Source of the DNA: Amphibalanus amphitrite
Lineage: Eukaryota > Arthropoda > Thecostraca > Balanomorpha > Balanidae
Assembly: GCF_019059575.1 (NCBI RefSeq)
Contig: NW_024882763.1
Location: 62,001 to 126,000 of the forward strand
Length of the DNA: 64,000 bases
Reading direction: 5' to 3'
Shown: one piece after another, positions 33,918-45,136 of the stretch
How the letters are laid out: every line of letters begins with the position of its first letter
Position numbering within the stretch: the stretch's first letter is position 1
Translations under genes and position numbers: made by a program
The notes under the pieces: generated by a model
Databases searched by the model: none
The model's input: only the letters and a program-made list of their open reading frames with translations
What the model was told of the DNA's origin: nothing

Positions 33918-35098
33918 CCCGCGCCCGGCTGGGGGTCCTGGATTTCCACGCCCTGCTGGGGGGGGGGTGTTTGAACACCCCCCTTCTAACTCGGCTCCTG
34001 GGCCACGTAGCGATACGCGGAAGGCGGTGTTCGAAAGAGCGTCAAAAATAATGAGGAAATCACTTCGGTCAATTTTTTGGTCAGGTCAAAGGTCAGGTCA
34101 CCAGAGGTCATTGAAGGCAAAATTTCGCCGATTTCCAGGTCGAATGTCGACAATTTTCAAGAAGCCAACGCATAACTCGGGAACCAATAGAGCTACAGCG
34201 CCGCGGAAAAGCGCATTCGATAGTCCTATTAACGCCCTTTCTGAATAATTTTCTCAGATTTGACCTAACGTCAACGGTTTTGCCTGCAGAGGGCAAAAAC
34301 TGCAAAAATAGCCGATTTTTTCGGAAACAGTCTTTCTGCAATAACTTTTGACCCAAGCCTTGTACGAGCTTACTTTTACCGGCATCGTGTTCCTCTCGTC
34401 AAGACGCATCGAATGAACTATAACTTGACCTTGAAAGGTCAACTTGAAAATTTGAGCTCAGGTCAAGGTCATGACCTGACCGGAAAGTTCATGTTGCATA
34501 TCAGTCGATCCGTATCGTCAAGCTGAACACATTTAAGGCGTTTTCATCGCTCTAGCATGACTATCAAAAGTTATTTGCGAAAAACTGTTAGATACCATTC
34601 GTGACCTAAGATGACCTCAGGGCATAAACAGGGGTCACGGACACCATTTTCATGTTCAGTGTGTCTAAACCACTTGTAATTCAGTGTTTGGGAGTGTTTA
34701 TAATGTCTTTCGTCCAAAAGAGGCGCATTTCAATTTTCTCCCATTGACTTATAATGGGGAGGTCGCAAAATTGACCTGACCTTAGGTCATCGATATCAAA
34801 ATTCTGAGATATACATTTTGTACATGCTATTGCTCTTAGCAATCGCTGAAAGTTTCAAAGCGATCGGTCACTCGGTGTAGCTATGACAGACATTGAAACT
34901 TTTTATGAGGTGAGGTCACTTCAAGTGACCTTGTGACCTGACCTTGAATGACCGTGGTCTGAAATTTTCACAACATGTGTAGAATTGATGTATAATAAGG
35001 TGTACCAAAAAACGGCGGCGCTCCGCGCCGCCGTTTTTGAGATATTCGCGAAAAACCACAAGGGGGGGTGTTCAAACACCCCCCCAGCAGGGCGCGGG
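33918..35098 (+). mobile_element. TTAA-flanked AGGTCA-rich element, fullest copy
   Basis: Left flank TTAT (33914-33917, probably a mutated TTAA), right flank TTAA (35099-35102). Ends CCCGCGCCCGGCTGGGGG and, inverted, CCCGCGCCCTGCTGGGGGG, each followed by GTGTTTGAACACCCC. Subterminal hairpin at 35007-35037 (AACGGCGGCGC / GCGCCGCCGTT). Dense AGGTCA half-sites, including the perfect palindrome AGGTCATGACCT (34466-34477). Length 1181 bp. No coding capacity seen. Inserted in a satellite monomer. Confidence 0.8.
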
Positions 35099-36669
35099 TT
35101 AAGCAATGGGAGCGTACACTGTGGCCTATGATGTGTGCAGACTTATTGATTTTGCCAAGAAGCAGAGCAATATTAATTTGAATCTGGAATCGTGTCCGGT
35201 ACTAAATTTAACGGGCCATGCGCTGGCACCTACTTATTAGGTATTCGAAACATCAAAATAACATCTCGTCACAGATTTCAATTTCCTTACTCGTTCATAG
35301 CTCAGTGTTCACGGCTCATTCTGCATTGCTGGGCCTGATAACAATAAACTTCGAGTTACCTATGTCAAGTTTCATGTTGACACGCACAATGCAACGAACG
35401 ATTCTAGATCAAGAAAGGTGTCCGATACCTAGTGTTCAATTCTTCACAGTATGGCGCTATTAATAGGGAAAATCTGCTATGATCACTTCACGGCGCTAAT
35501 TGTGGAACAAAGTCATGCTGCATATTTCCCCGATGAGAGCGGGGCGTGGCCGTGAACGCAGAACGACGTGAACCCCATGATAGATTGTTTTTTGCCAACA
35601 ACCAACGGAAGAATATATTGGTTTTAAAATCACATCCGGGAAAAGATTTTACGGGCTATTCAATGATAATAATTATTCGAAGAATGAGGATTGAGGATAC
35701 CTCGTCGCAGATTTCATTTTCCCCACTATCTTTACTTGGAGGTCGATTAGCATCGCTAGCCAGATCTACGTTTATGTTAATTTTGTTATCGACATGCACG
35801 ATAAAATGTCGATTTTTGACAAGCTGTTGATAAAGCGTTCAATTCTGCACAAAATGACACTAAAAATAAGGGATAATCCCACATAGTTTAATCGCACGTT
35901 TTGTGGAACAGAAGGGCCGTCATTGCATATTAACGCAATGAATGGGAGCCTTTCAGAGCGGCGTGTACTGTGTGCAGATTTGTTGCTTTTGCCAAGAAGA
36001 AAGGGAACGATAAATTGAATCTAGAATCATGCATGATACTAAATTTGTTGAACTATCTAATGCTATTTATTATTCGAAGAACAAGAACGCTGTTTTGTTG
36101 CAGCCTTCAACTTTCTTGTTCATAGTTCGCGGCTCATTCGGGATTGCTGGGCCTGACAACAATGAACTTTGAGTTTCAGTATCAAGTTTTCCTATTGACG
36201 TGCCAAATAAAATGTCGATTCTAGACAGCTGGTCGATAAAGCACTAATTTCTACGCAGTATAATGTTATTAAAAAGGAAAAATATGATGGAACTCTTCCG
36301 CACTTCTGTGAAACAATAAGATGTCGCATATTTTCGTGACGGGAGCCTGGCGGGTCCCGCGTGCGAATATATGCCGACTGATGTTTCTTGCCAACAAGCA
36401 TAACAATAATTGGTATGTAGAATTGTGTCCTGGAATAAATTTTGCTAGCTATTCAATGATGCTAATTATTACAAGAATGAGAATGGTATCTGGTCGCAGG
36501 CTTCATTTTCTTTTTGTCTTTATTTGGAGATTCATGGTGCTTTGTTGGCCAGGCTTTGTATTTGCAGGTCTGTCAAGTAATGCTCTATGAGCGTTCGAAT
36601 TCCGATAGGTATGTAGGGAAAATAAAATCTTCAACGGTATACCAGTATAGCGCCTTTTGGGGCGACTAA

Positions 36670-37319
36670 CGGAGCGAGCGAGGGGGTGAGTCTTGCACGT
36701 GCGAAATTTCGAGGGGGTACCTCCAACTGACTTGTGCACGGCACCCTACTGACCGGTTTCTAGCGATGTGCCAAATTTGAGCACAATCGGCCCAGCCGTT
36801 CTCGAGATCTGGGAGCGGCACCCTGCACGTGCGCACGTGCAAAATGGGTCCCAACTGACTTGTGCACGGCACCCTAATAACTGGTCCCTAACCGTGTACC
36901 AAATTTGACCGCCATCGGTCCAGCCGTTCTCGAGATCTGGAAACGACCCCTGCACGTGCGCACGTGCAGCAGCACCCCAACTCTGGCACATGGATATGTA
37001 GTGTCTAGTGGGTGCCTACCTACATGCCAACTTTCAGCGCAATCGGCCAAGTAGTTACCGAGATATTGCAACAATTACAAAAGTGACACCTCTTCGTTTT
37101 GCACGTGGCACGTGCATAAGGGGTCACCCACATGCATCGGGAATAGTCCAGTACTTGGTAGAAGGAATGAAGCTACCCTACAAAAATTACCGCATGTAAA
37201 TCGGTCAAGTGGTTGCTGAGATATAAGCCTCGCAAAAGCGTCCGCACGGCCGGCCGGCCGCTCATACTCAGAAATTTCCGTTAATCTAAGGAAAGACTAC
37301 GCTCGCTTCGCTCGCTCCG
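36670..37319. mobile_element. PIF/Harbinger-like element at the centre of the inverted array
   Basis: Ends CGGAGCGAGCGAG and, inverted, CGGAGCGAGCGAAGCGAGCG, flanked by TAA on both sides (36667-36669 and 37320-37322), the usual 3-bp Harbinger target. The interior has a duplicated block of about 128 bp (starting about 36723 and 36851) with the motif ATCGGCCCAGCCGTTCTCGAG and the perfect palindrome GCACGTGCGCACGTGC twice. No transposase. Confidence 0.6.
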
Positions 37320-37320
37320 T

Positions 37321-40300
37321 AATCATTTTTGTTCTTCGAATAACTAATATCATTTGATACCCCGTAGAACATAATCTAGGAAGTGATTCCATATGTAGAA
37401 CCAGGATACTTTTCCCCTGTTTATTAGCAGCAAACAATCGAACGGCATACATCGTTCGTGGCGGGGCCCCATTCCCCTCGCGAAACTATATAACATCCTT
37501 TTGTTCAACAAATACTGCGGTGAAGTGATAGCCGATTTATCCTTTTCAACAGTGCCATACTGTGTAGAATTGAATGCTTTATTGCACAGCCATCTAGAAA
37601 AGACATTTCATTTTCCGCATCGATATGAAAACTTGGTGCGAACTCGAAGACTATTGTTGTCAGGCCAGCAATGCCGAATGGGTAACCTGAGAAATATTAA
37701 CGAATAAGCAAATTGAAATCTGCGACGAGATGTTATTTTCATTCTTCGATTGATTAGTAGCATTGAATAGCCGGTTAAATTTAGTACCAAACATGATTCT
37801 AGATTGAATTTACTATTGCCTTGCTTGTTGGCAAAAGCAACAAATATGCACACATCGCACGCCGCCCTGGACGCACCCATTGTATTAAAATGCGACGTCG
37901 GCTCGACACTCCTTCTGTTCCACAAAAAGCGCGATGAAGTGATGGCGGATAATCCCTCGAATCTGGTGTCATTCTGTGTAGAATTGAACGCTGTATCTAA
38001 TGCTTGTCTAGAATGGACATTTTATCGTGCACGTCCATAAGAAATTGATAGAAGAATTGAAGAATGTATAGCCAGCAGTGCCCAATGGGCCTCTAAATAA
38101 AGACAAGTAGGACACATGAAATCTGCGACGAGATATCATGCTCATTCTTCGAATAATCAGTATTATTGAATGGCCCGTAAAATGTGTTCCCAGATGCGAT
38201 TCTAGAACCAATGTACCATCCCCTTATTTATTGGCACCAAACAATTAATTGGCATGCATATTTCCCGGCGGCGCCCCGCTCCCATCGCAAAATGTGCAAT
38301 ATCCTTTTGTTGCACAAATAGTGCGGAGAAGTGATAGCCGATTTATCCTTTTCGGTAGTGCCATGTTGTGTGTAGAATTGAGCATTTTATTGAACAGCCA
38401 TCTAGAATCTACATTTCATTGTGCGCATCAATATGAAAACTTGGTGCGAACTCGAAGATTGTTGTTGCCAGGCCAGCAATGCCGAATAGGTAACCTGGGA
38501 AATATTAACGAATAAGAAAATTGAAATCTGCGACGAGATGTTATTTTCATTCTTCGATTGATTAGAAGCATTGAATAGCCCGTTAAATTTAGTACCAAAC
38601 ATGATTCTAGATTGAATTTACTATTGCCTTGCTTGTTGGCAAAAGCAATAAATATGCACACATCGCGCGCCGCCCTGGACGCACCCTATATTAAAATGCG
38701 ACGTCGGCTCGACACTCCTTCTGTTCCACAAAAAGTGCGATGAAGTGATGGCGGATAATCCCTCGAATCTGATGTCATTCTGTGTAGAATTGAACGCTGT
38801 ATCTAATGCTTGTCTAGAATCGACATTTTATCGTGCACGCCAATAAGAAATTGATAGAAGAATTGAAGAATGTATAGCCAGCAGTGCCCAATGGGCCTCG
38901 AAATAAAGACAAGTAGGACACATGAAATCTGCGATGAGATATCATGCTCATTCTTCAAATAATCAGTATTATTGAATAGCCCGTAAAATGTGTTCCCAGA
39001 TGCGATTCTAGAACCAATGCACTATCCCATTATTTATTGGCACCAAACAATTAATTGGCATGCATATTTCCCGGCGGCGCCCCGCTCCCATCGCAAAATG
39101 TGCAATATCCTTTTGTTGCACAAATAGTGCGGAGAAGTGATAGCCGATTTATCCTTTTCGGTAGTGCCATGCTGTGTAGAATTGAGCATTTTATTGAACA
39201 GCCATCTAGAATCTACATTTCATTGTGCGCATCAATATGAAAACTTGGTGCGAACTCGAAGATTGTTGTTGCCAGGCCAGCAATGCCGAATAGGTAACCT
39301 GGGAAATATTAACGAATAAGAAAATTGAAATCTGCGACGAGATGTTATTTTCATTCTTCGATTGATTAGTAGCATTGAATAGCCCGTTAAATTTAGTACC
39401 CAACATATTCTAGATTGAATTTACTATTGCCTTGCTTGTTGGCAAAAGCAATAAATATGCACACATCGCGCGCCGCCCTGGACGCACCCATTGTATTAAA
39501 ATGCGACGTCGGCTCGATGCACTCCTTCTGTTCCCCAAAAAGTGCGATGAAGTGATGGCGGATAATTCCTCGAATCTGGTGTCATTCTGTGTAGAATTGA
39601 ACGCTGTATCTAATGCTTGTCTAGAATCGACATTTTATCGTGCACGTCCATAAGAAATTGATAGAAGAATTGAAGAATGTATAGCCAGCAGTGCCCAATG
39701 GGCCTCTAAATAAAGACAAGTAGGACACATGAAATCTGCGACGAGATATCATGCTCATTCTTCGAATAATCAGTATTATTGAATAGCCCGTAAAATGTGT
39801 TCCCAGATGCGATTCTAGAACCAATGCACTATCCCATTATTTATTGGCACCAAACAATTAATTGGCATGCATATTTCCCGGCGGCGCCCCGCTCCCATCG
39901 CAAAATGTGCAATATCCTTTTGTTGCACAAATATTGCGGAGAAGTGATAGCCGATTTATCCTTTTCGGTAGTGCCATGCTGTGTAGAATTGAGCATTTTA
40001 TTGAACAGCCATCTAGAATCTACATTTCATTGTGCGCATCAATATGAAAACTTGGTGCGAACTCGAAGATTATTGTTGCCAGGCCAGCAATGCCGAAAAG
40101 GTAACCTGGGAAATATTAACGAATAAGCAAATTGAAAATTGCGACGAGATGTTATTTTCATTCTTCGATTGATTAGTAGCATTGAATAGCCCGTTAAATT
40201 TAGTACCAAACATGATTCTAGATTGAATTTACTATTGCCTTGCTTGTTGGCAAAAGCAATAAATATGCACACATCGCACGCCGCCCTGGACGCACCCATT

Positions 40301-40572
40301 GTATTAAAATGCGACGTCGGCTCGACACTCCTTCTGTTCCACAAAAAGTGCGATGAAGTGATGGCGGATAATCCCTCGAATCTGGTGTCATTCTGTGTAG
40401 AATTGAACGCTGTATCGAATGCTTGTCTAGAATCGACATTTTATCGTGCACGCCAATAAAAATTGATAAAAGCTTGGTATGGCCAGCAGTGCTCATGGTT
40501 CTCCAAATGACAAGTAGGAAAAATAAAATCTGCGACGAGTTATCATTCGCATTCCTCGAATGGCCGGTATCA
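37321..40572. repeat. 806-bp dimeric satellite, right arm
   Basis: Near-identical units start with GGCATGCATATTTCCCGG at 38251, 39057 and 39864 (period 806-807 bp). A more diverged unit starts near 37440. Each unit is two related monomers of about 400 bp: one with TTGTTGCACAAATAGTGCGG, the other with CTGTTCCACAAAAAGTGCG. Both share a GTGTAGAATTGA, a TCTAGAATC.ACATTT and a TCTGCGACGAGAT block in the same order. More diverged monomers continue at 41490-42950. Confidence 0.88.
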
Positions 40573-40576
40573 TTAA

Positions 40577-41481
40577 CCCTCGCTCGCACATGCCATTTTC
40601 CCATCCTAGAACGCACATTGGGGGGGGGGGGTTGCCAACCCCGCGCCATTTCGTTCCTGTTGGAGATAGAGCTTAGCGGTAAAGACCAAAAAGATTCTTT
40701 GGGAAGAGACGAATCCAATGATACCCAGTTTTACCTTCTCAGGTCAGTCATTGACCTTCCAGGTCAGGTCAAACTATAAAATGTTGCTGTTTTGGGTCAC
40801 CATTGGATATCAAGTGCGCTGCTTATCAAATACCGATGACGATGCTGTTTTCTGGTGCCAAGCCAGCTAGAACCTCTTTGTCACACTACCCGACCAGAAT
40901 TTTGCTGCTGAGGTCATTTCAGGTCAAGTTAGGTCAAGGTCAATTATATGTGTTTGTATGTCTGTGTGTGTCTGTGTGTATACTGATGTGTGCACCGATT
41001 GTTTTTGGGTCCATATTACATGAAATCATGATCTGAGAAGCTTTTTCCAAAAATGCAGTCAAAAAACTTCACAAAAAGTAAATTCAGCTTGCCTAAAACG
41101 CAATTATCTTAGATGACCTAGGTTGACCTTGACCCTGACCTTGACCCCTGTACATCGTCGAACAACATGTTTCATGATAGGTGGGAGGTAAGACTGGCAA
41201 AAAAGGCCGAAATCAGGGTGTCAAAAGCTCACAAGGCCCATGGCAAACGCAAGATATTGAGAATTGGCCATTTGGGTCATGACATGACCTGAAAAACAAG
41301 GTCATATCTCCGAAACCAAAAATCACAGAAACTTGAAATTTTCAGTGGACATCAAGAAAGGATAGACGAGCAGCTTTACGAAAAATCAGCCTTCTAGCTC
41401 TAAAAATGTTGAGTGCAGAGCAGAAAGACTACCTGGGGCGGGGGGGTGGCAACCACCCCCCCCCCCATGTGCGGGCGAGGG
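40577..41481. mobile_element. TTAA-flanked AGGTCA-rich element, short subfamily
   Basis: TTAA at 40573-40576 and 41482-41485. Ends CCCTCGCTCGCACATG and, inverted, CCCTCGCCCGCACATG, then a G run and GGTTGCC/GGTGGTTGCC. Length 905 bp. Many GGTCA sites (40740-40770, 40910-40945, 41105-41150). Interrupts the satellite monomers. Confidence 0.8.
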
Positions 41482-41485
41482 TTAA

Positions 41486-42950
41486 AAAGCCCGTACAATG
41501 TATTCCCGGACCGGAGACGATTATCGAACCAACGTATTATTCCTTTGTTTATTGGCAACAAACAATCGAGTAGCATACATCGTTCGTGGCGGGGTCCCAC
41601 TCCTCTCGCGAAACGATGAAACATCCTTCTATTTCACAAATAGTGCTGTGAAGTGATAGCAGAATTATCCTTTTCAGCAGTGCCATATTGTGTAGAATTG
41701 ATTGCTTTATCAAACAGCTATCTAGAATCTGCACATAATTTTGCGCATCAATATGAAAACTTGGTGCGAACCTCGAAGGTATTGGTTGTTGGGCGAGCAA
41801 TGCCGAATAGGTAAGCCGGGAAATATTAACGAGTAAGGAAATTGAAAGCTGCGACGAGATGTTACTTTAATTCTTCAAATAATTAGCAGCATTGAATATT
41901 CCGTTGAATTTAGAACCCAACATGATTCTAGATTGAATTCACCATTGCCTTGCTTGTTGGCAAAAACAATAAATATGCACACATCGCACGCCGCCCTGGA
42001 CGCACCCATTGCATTAAAATGCAACGTCGGCTCGACACTCCTTCTGTTCCACATGAAAAAGTGCGGTGAAGTGATGGCGGATAATCCCTCGAATTTGGTG
42101 TCATTCTGTGTAGAATTGAACGTTGTATCGAATGCTTGTCTAGAATCGACATTTTATCGTGCATGCCAATACAAATTGATAAAAGCTTATGTATGGCCAG
42201 CAGTGCTCCATGGGCCTCCAAATAAAGACAAGTAGGAAAAATAAAATCTGCGACGAGATATCATTCTCATTCCTCAAATACCCGGTATCATTAGAAAGCC
42301 CGTAAAAAGTGTTCCCGGACAATATTCTGGAACCAACGTATTATTCCTTTGTTTATTGGCAACAATCAATTAGCATGCATCGTTCGCGGCGGCGTCCCGC
42401 TCCCATCGCAAATATATGCAATATCCTTTTGTTCCACTAATAGTGCGGCGAAGGGATTGCAGATTTATCCTTTTCAATAGTGCCATATTGTGTAGAATTG
42501 AGCACTTTATTGAAAAGCCATCTAGAATCGACATTTCATTGTACGTATCAACATGAAAACTTGATGCAAACTCGAAGGTTAATGTCAGACGAGCAATGCC
42601 GACCTAACCTGGGAAATATTAACGAGTAAGCAAATTGAAATCCGCGACGAGATGTTATTTTAATTCTTCGAATAATTAGTAGCATTGAATAGCCCGTTAA
42701 ATTTAGTACCAAATGTCATTCTAGATTCAATTTATTATTGCCTCGCTTGTTGGCAAAAGCAATAAATCTGTACATATCGCACGCCGCCCTGCTACGCTCC
42801 CATTGCGTTAGTATGCAACGTCGCCTCGACATTCTTTCTGTTCCACAAAAAGTGCGATGAAGTGATGGCAGATAATCTCTTAAATTTAGTGTCATTCTGT
42901 GTAGAATTAAACGCTGTATCGAATGCTAATCTAGAATCATATGTCATTGG
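41486..42950. repeat. diverged 400-bp satellite monomers
   Basis: Continuation of the right-arm array with the same blocks (TTATTGGCAACAAACAATCGA, GTGTAGAATTGA, TCTGCGACGAGAT) but lower identity than at 38.2-40.5 kb, as expected at the edge of a homogenised array. Confidence 0.8.
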
Positions 42951-43053
42951 TGTCCGTCTATGCAAAGTTCCACTGCAAACTTGAATTTTCGCCTCGGAGC
43001 GGTCGCCCACGGGCCGAGTGTCACGTGATCCCAATCTCAGGAGCCGGTCAAGG

Positions 43054-44095
43054 TGGTTCTGCGACACCTGAGCGAGCGTCATTTCAGCGAACGACATTTG
43101 AGCGAAGCCTTTTCAGCGATTATCAATTTAAGCGATTGACTTTTTCAGCGATTGTCAAGTCGGCGAATTCATCCACAGCGATTATCAACTTAAGCGAGGA
43201 CCAGAATTAGCGAAACCAGATTGAGCGAATATATGGAGGTCAATGGGGGACCTATTGAGCGAACACAGTTACAGCGAAACCGAACGCGACGGAAGTCAAT
43301 CACTTGCTACTTTTCGGAAATTCTTGCCCTTGGAATACCCGCTTGGTATGTGTCATGCTTCAAGCTGCGCGCGGCAAATTTAAAATTTGCTTTTAAGCTT
43401 GGAAACCACAAAAATATCTGGCCTCATTCTGCAACCTTGATCTTGCCTTGATCTGGCAATGTGGAACGTGAGAGATAGGACGATGGAAGGAATGCCAAGG
43501 ACCAATAATAAACTCGAGGGATGGCACAGGAGGATCTAGTCTATGTTTCAGGGACCTCACCCAAATATCTGGAAATTCGTACGTTGCTTGGGGCAAGAAC
43601 AAATTTTACAGCACGGGAAACTGATCCAAATTCAAGCGGGGGAATTTCGCGAAAATCAGCACAAGCAATATGAATCTCTGAACAAACGTTTGGTCATCAT
43701 TATTGGCAAACAGCAGGGGGGGGGGGGTTGAAATCGAACCGCTGGAATTTTTTTAGAAATGTGGCATTAAATTTGGAGCTTAATGTCTGAACATTGAACG
43801 TGACATCCGCCATCCAGTTCCGGATAATCATGAAAAGTTCCGGAAACATTCGTTGTACGTACACTCGCAAAAAAAAAAATACACCGTTAGGGACGATGAA
43901 GTGTTTCGCTGAAACGACAGTCGCTCAAACTGTAGTCGACGAAAAAGATGTCGCTGAAACATAGCTTTCGCTTAAATTGATAATCGCTATAATTGCTAAT
44001 CGCTCAATTTGATATTCGCTAAGTTGCCAGTCGCTGAAAATGGTTCGCTCAAATGACGCTCGCTCAAATGACACTCGCTAAAGTCGCTCGCACCG
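43054..44095. mobile_element. element with opposed AGCGA motif arrays
   Basis: Exact 8-bp duplication GGTCAAGG at 43046-43053 and 44096-44103; the empty site is visible at 33.65 kb (inverse reads GCCGGTCAAGGTCACATG). Inverted ends share GCGAC...AGCGAG.GTCATTT.AGCGA. About 13 AGCGA motifs lie in the left 250 bp and about 14 inverse motifs (TCGCT) in the right 200 bp, usually in the contexts TTCAGCGA, TTTAAGCGA or TTGAGCGA. A 500-bp centre has no recognised coding region; its 62-codon open frame (43543-43731) ends in a G run. The 8-bp duplication allows hAT, P or Merlin, but the ends match none that I know. Confidence 0.8.
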
Positions 44096-44195
44096 GGTCA
44101 AGGTCACATGACCAGAGATCGGTCAGTAGTTCTCAGATTTACCGCTAGAGTAGCGCCACTTGTATCGATGTCCGCCCTTGGACCGTAACGCTATT

Positions 44196-45136
44196 ACACG
44201 AGTCCGATGGTAACCCAAGTTATCTCGCATTGTACAGCGCACTAGTTGGCCTGCATCGCGGCCAATCACTCGCTCATCGTTGCTGTCGGAATCCTGCGTC
44301 TCAACAGGCAAAGAGAAAAATTACTAACAACATATATTTGCTGCATAAAGCGCTGTTCTTTCGCACAATGTCGTAGCAATCGGGCACTTTATCTATGAAA
44401 TTAATCAGACTAGACATTGAAGCACTGTGGACGAGAAAATGGTTTCATTACACATTACTTAACTGGAAGAATTCTAGCTACGTTGTATTAAACGGCGTTT
44501 CAAATGCTTTGCCATTTAATAATATAAATCATCAGTCACCAACTTTGATATGCGACAGCCCCTTACACATAATCACTTGTTTAGGGGAAAATCGACTAGA
44601 TTCATATAATCACTCGCATGCAAAATTTATCACCAAAGCACAAGCTCATTTGCACAGCTCATCCGTGACGAGCCTCCCCCCGCCTTCCCACAGAAAGCGT
44701 TCCGAGCGCCGCGTGCCTAGAAGTCTTCTTTGAATACTTTTTTCCTAGTCTTAAGTTTGACTTCCTAGCCAATAAATAAATATCTTTTACGCATTCAAAT
44801 GCAGCAGTATCCATCTGCTGCAGTTTTACTTTATGCATGCACTTGTCCATGTCGCTGAATTGGTTGACAAACTTCACACATTTTCAAAATATAGACTTCT
44901 GTCTCTAGCTAAGCCCTGCCGACTAGCTATATAAATCCATCAGCACTCGCTCGAAATCGCACACAGACATTCACGGTCACACGTGAGGCAGTGGAAAAAG
45001 ACTGCTTCACATTGGTCACCAAGCAGTTCACTTAAAACCCTCGCGGGGCGCTAAATTATCGCTCGAGCCGGCGGGGTTTATCGCTCGCGCTCGCGGGGAA
45101 CACTGGCCGTGACTTGGTATCTGTCCTCGGACGCTC
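44196..45136. other. spacer downstream of the CAP gene
   Basis: AT-rich, then a short GC-rich patch of CTCGCGGGG/ATCGCTCG repeats at about 45035-45105. No coding exon supported. The 3' UTR of the CAP gene should lie here. Confidence 0.4.

Larger units (their letters stand above)
33481..44195. repeat. large inverted satellite structure (about 10.7 kb)
   Basis: The outermost sequences mirror each other: left GTTAGGGTCCAAGGAC and right (inverse) GTTACGGTCCAAGGGC, then GCAAGTGGCGCTACTCT, CATGTGACCTTGACC, CACGTGA and TTCAAGTTTGC on both sides in opposite orientation. Inside, monomers of about 400 bp run one way in the left arm (33.72-33.91 and 35.10-36.65 kb) and the other way in the right arm (37.32-42.95 kb). 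A Harbinger-like element sits at the turn. Insertions at 33918-35098, 40577-41481 and 43054-44095 are secondary. No clear target duplication for the whole was found. Confidence 0.75.

Noticed and set aside
37321-42950. CRISPR-like regular array
   Set aside because: Spacing is regular, but units are 400-806 bp satellites in a eukaryotic context, with no short repeats separated by unique spacers.
33481-44195. Virus-derived or Polinton-like large element
   Set aside because: Despite inverted ends there is no capsid, polymerase, integrase or protease-like frame; the interior is satellite and small transposons.
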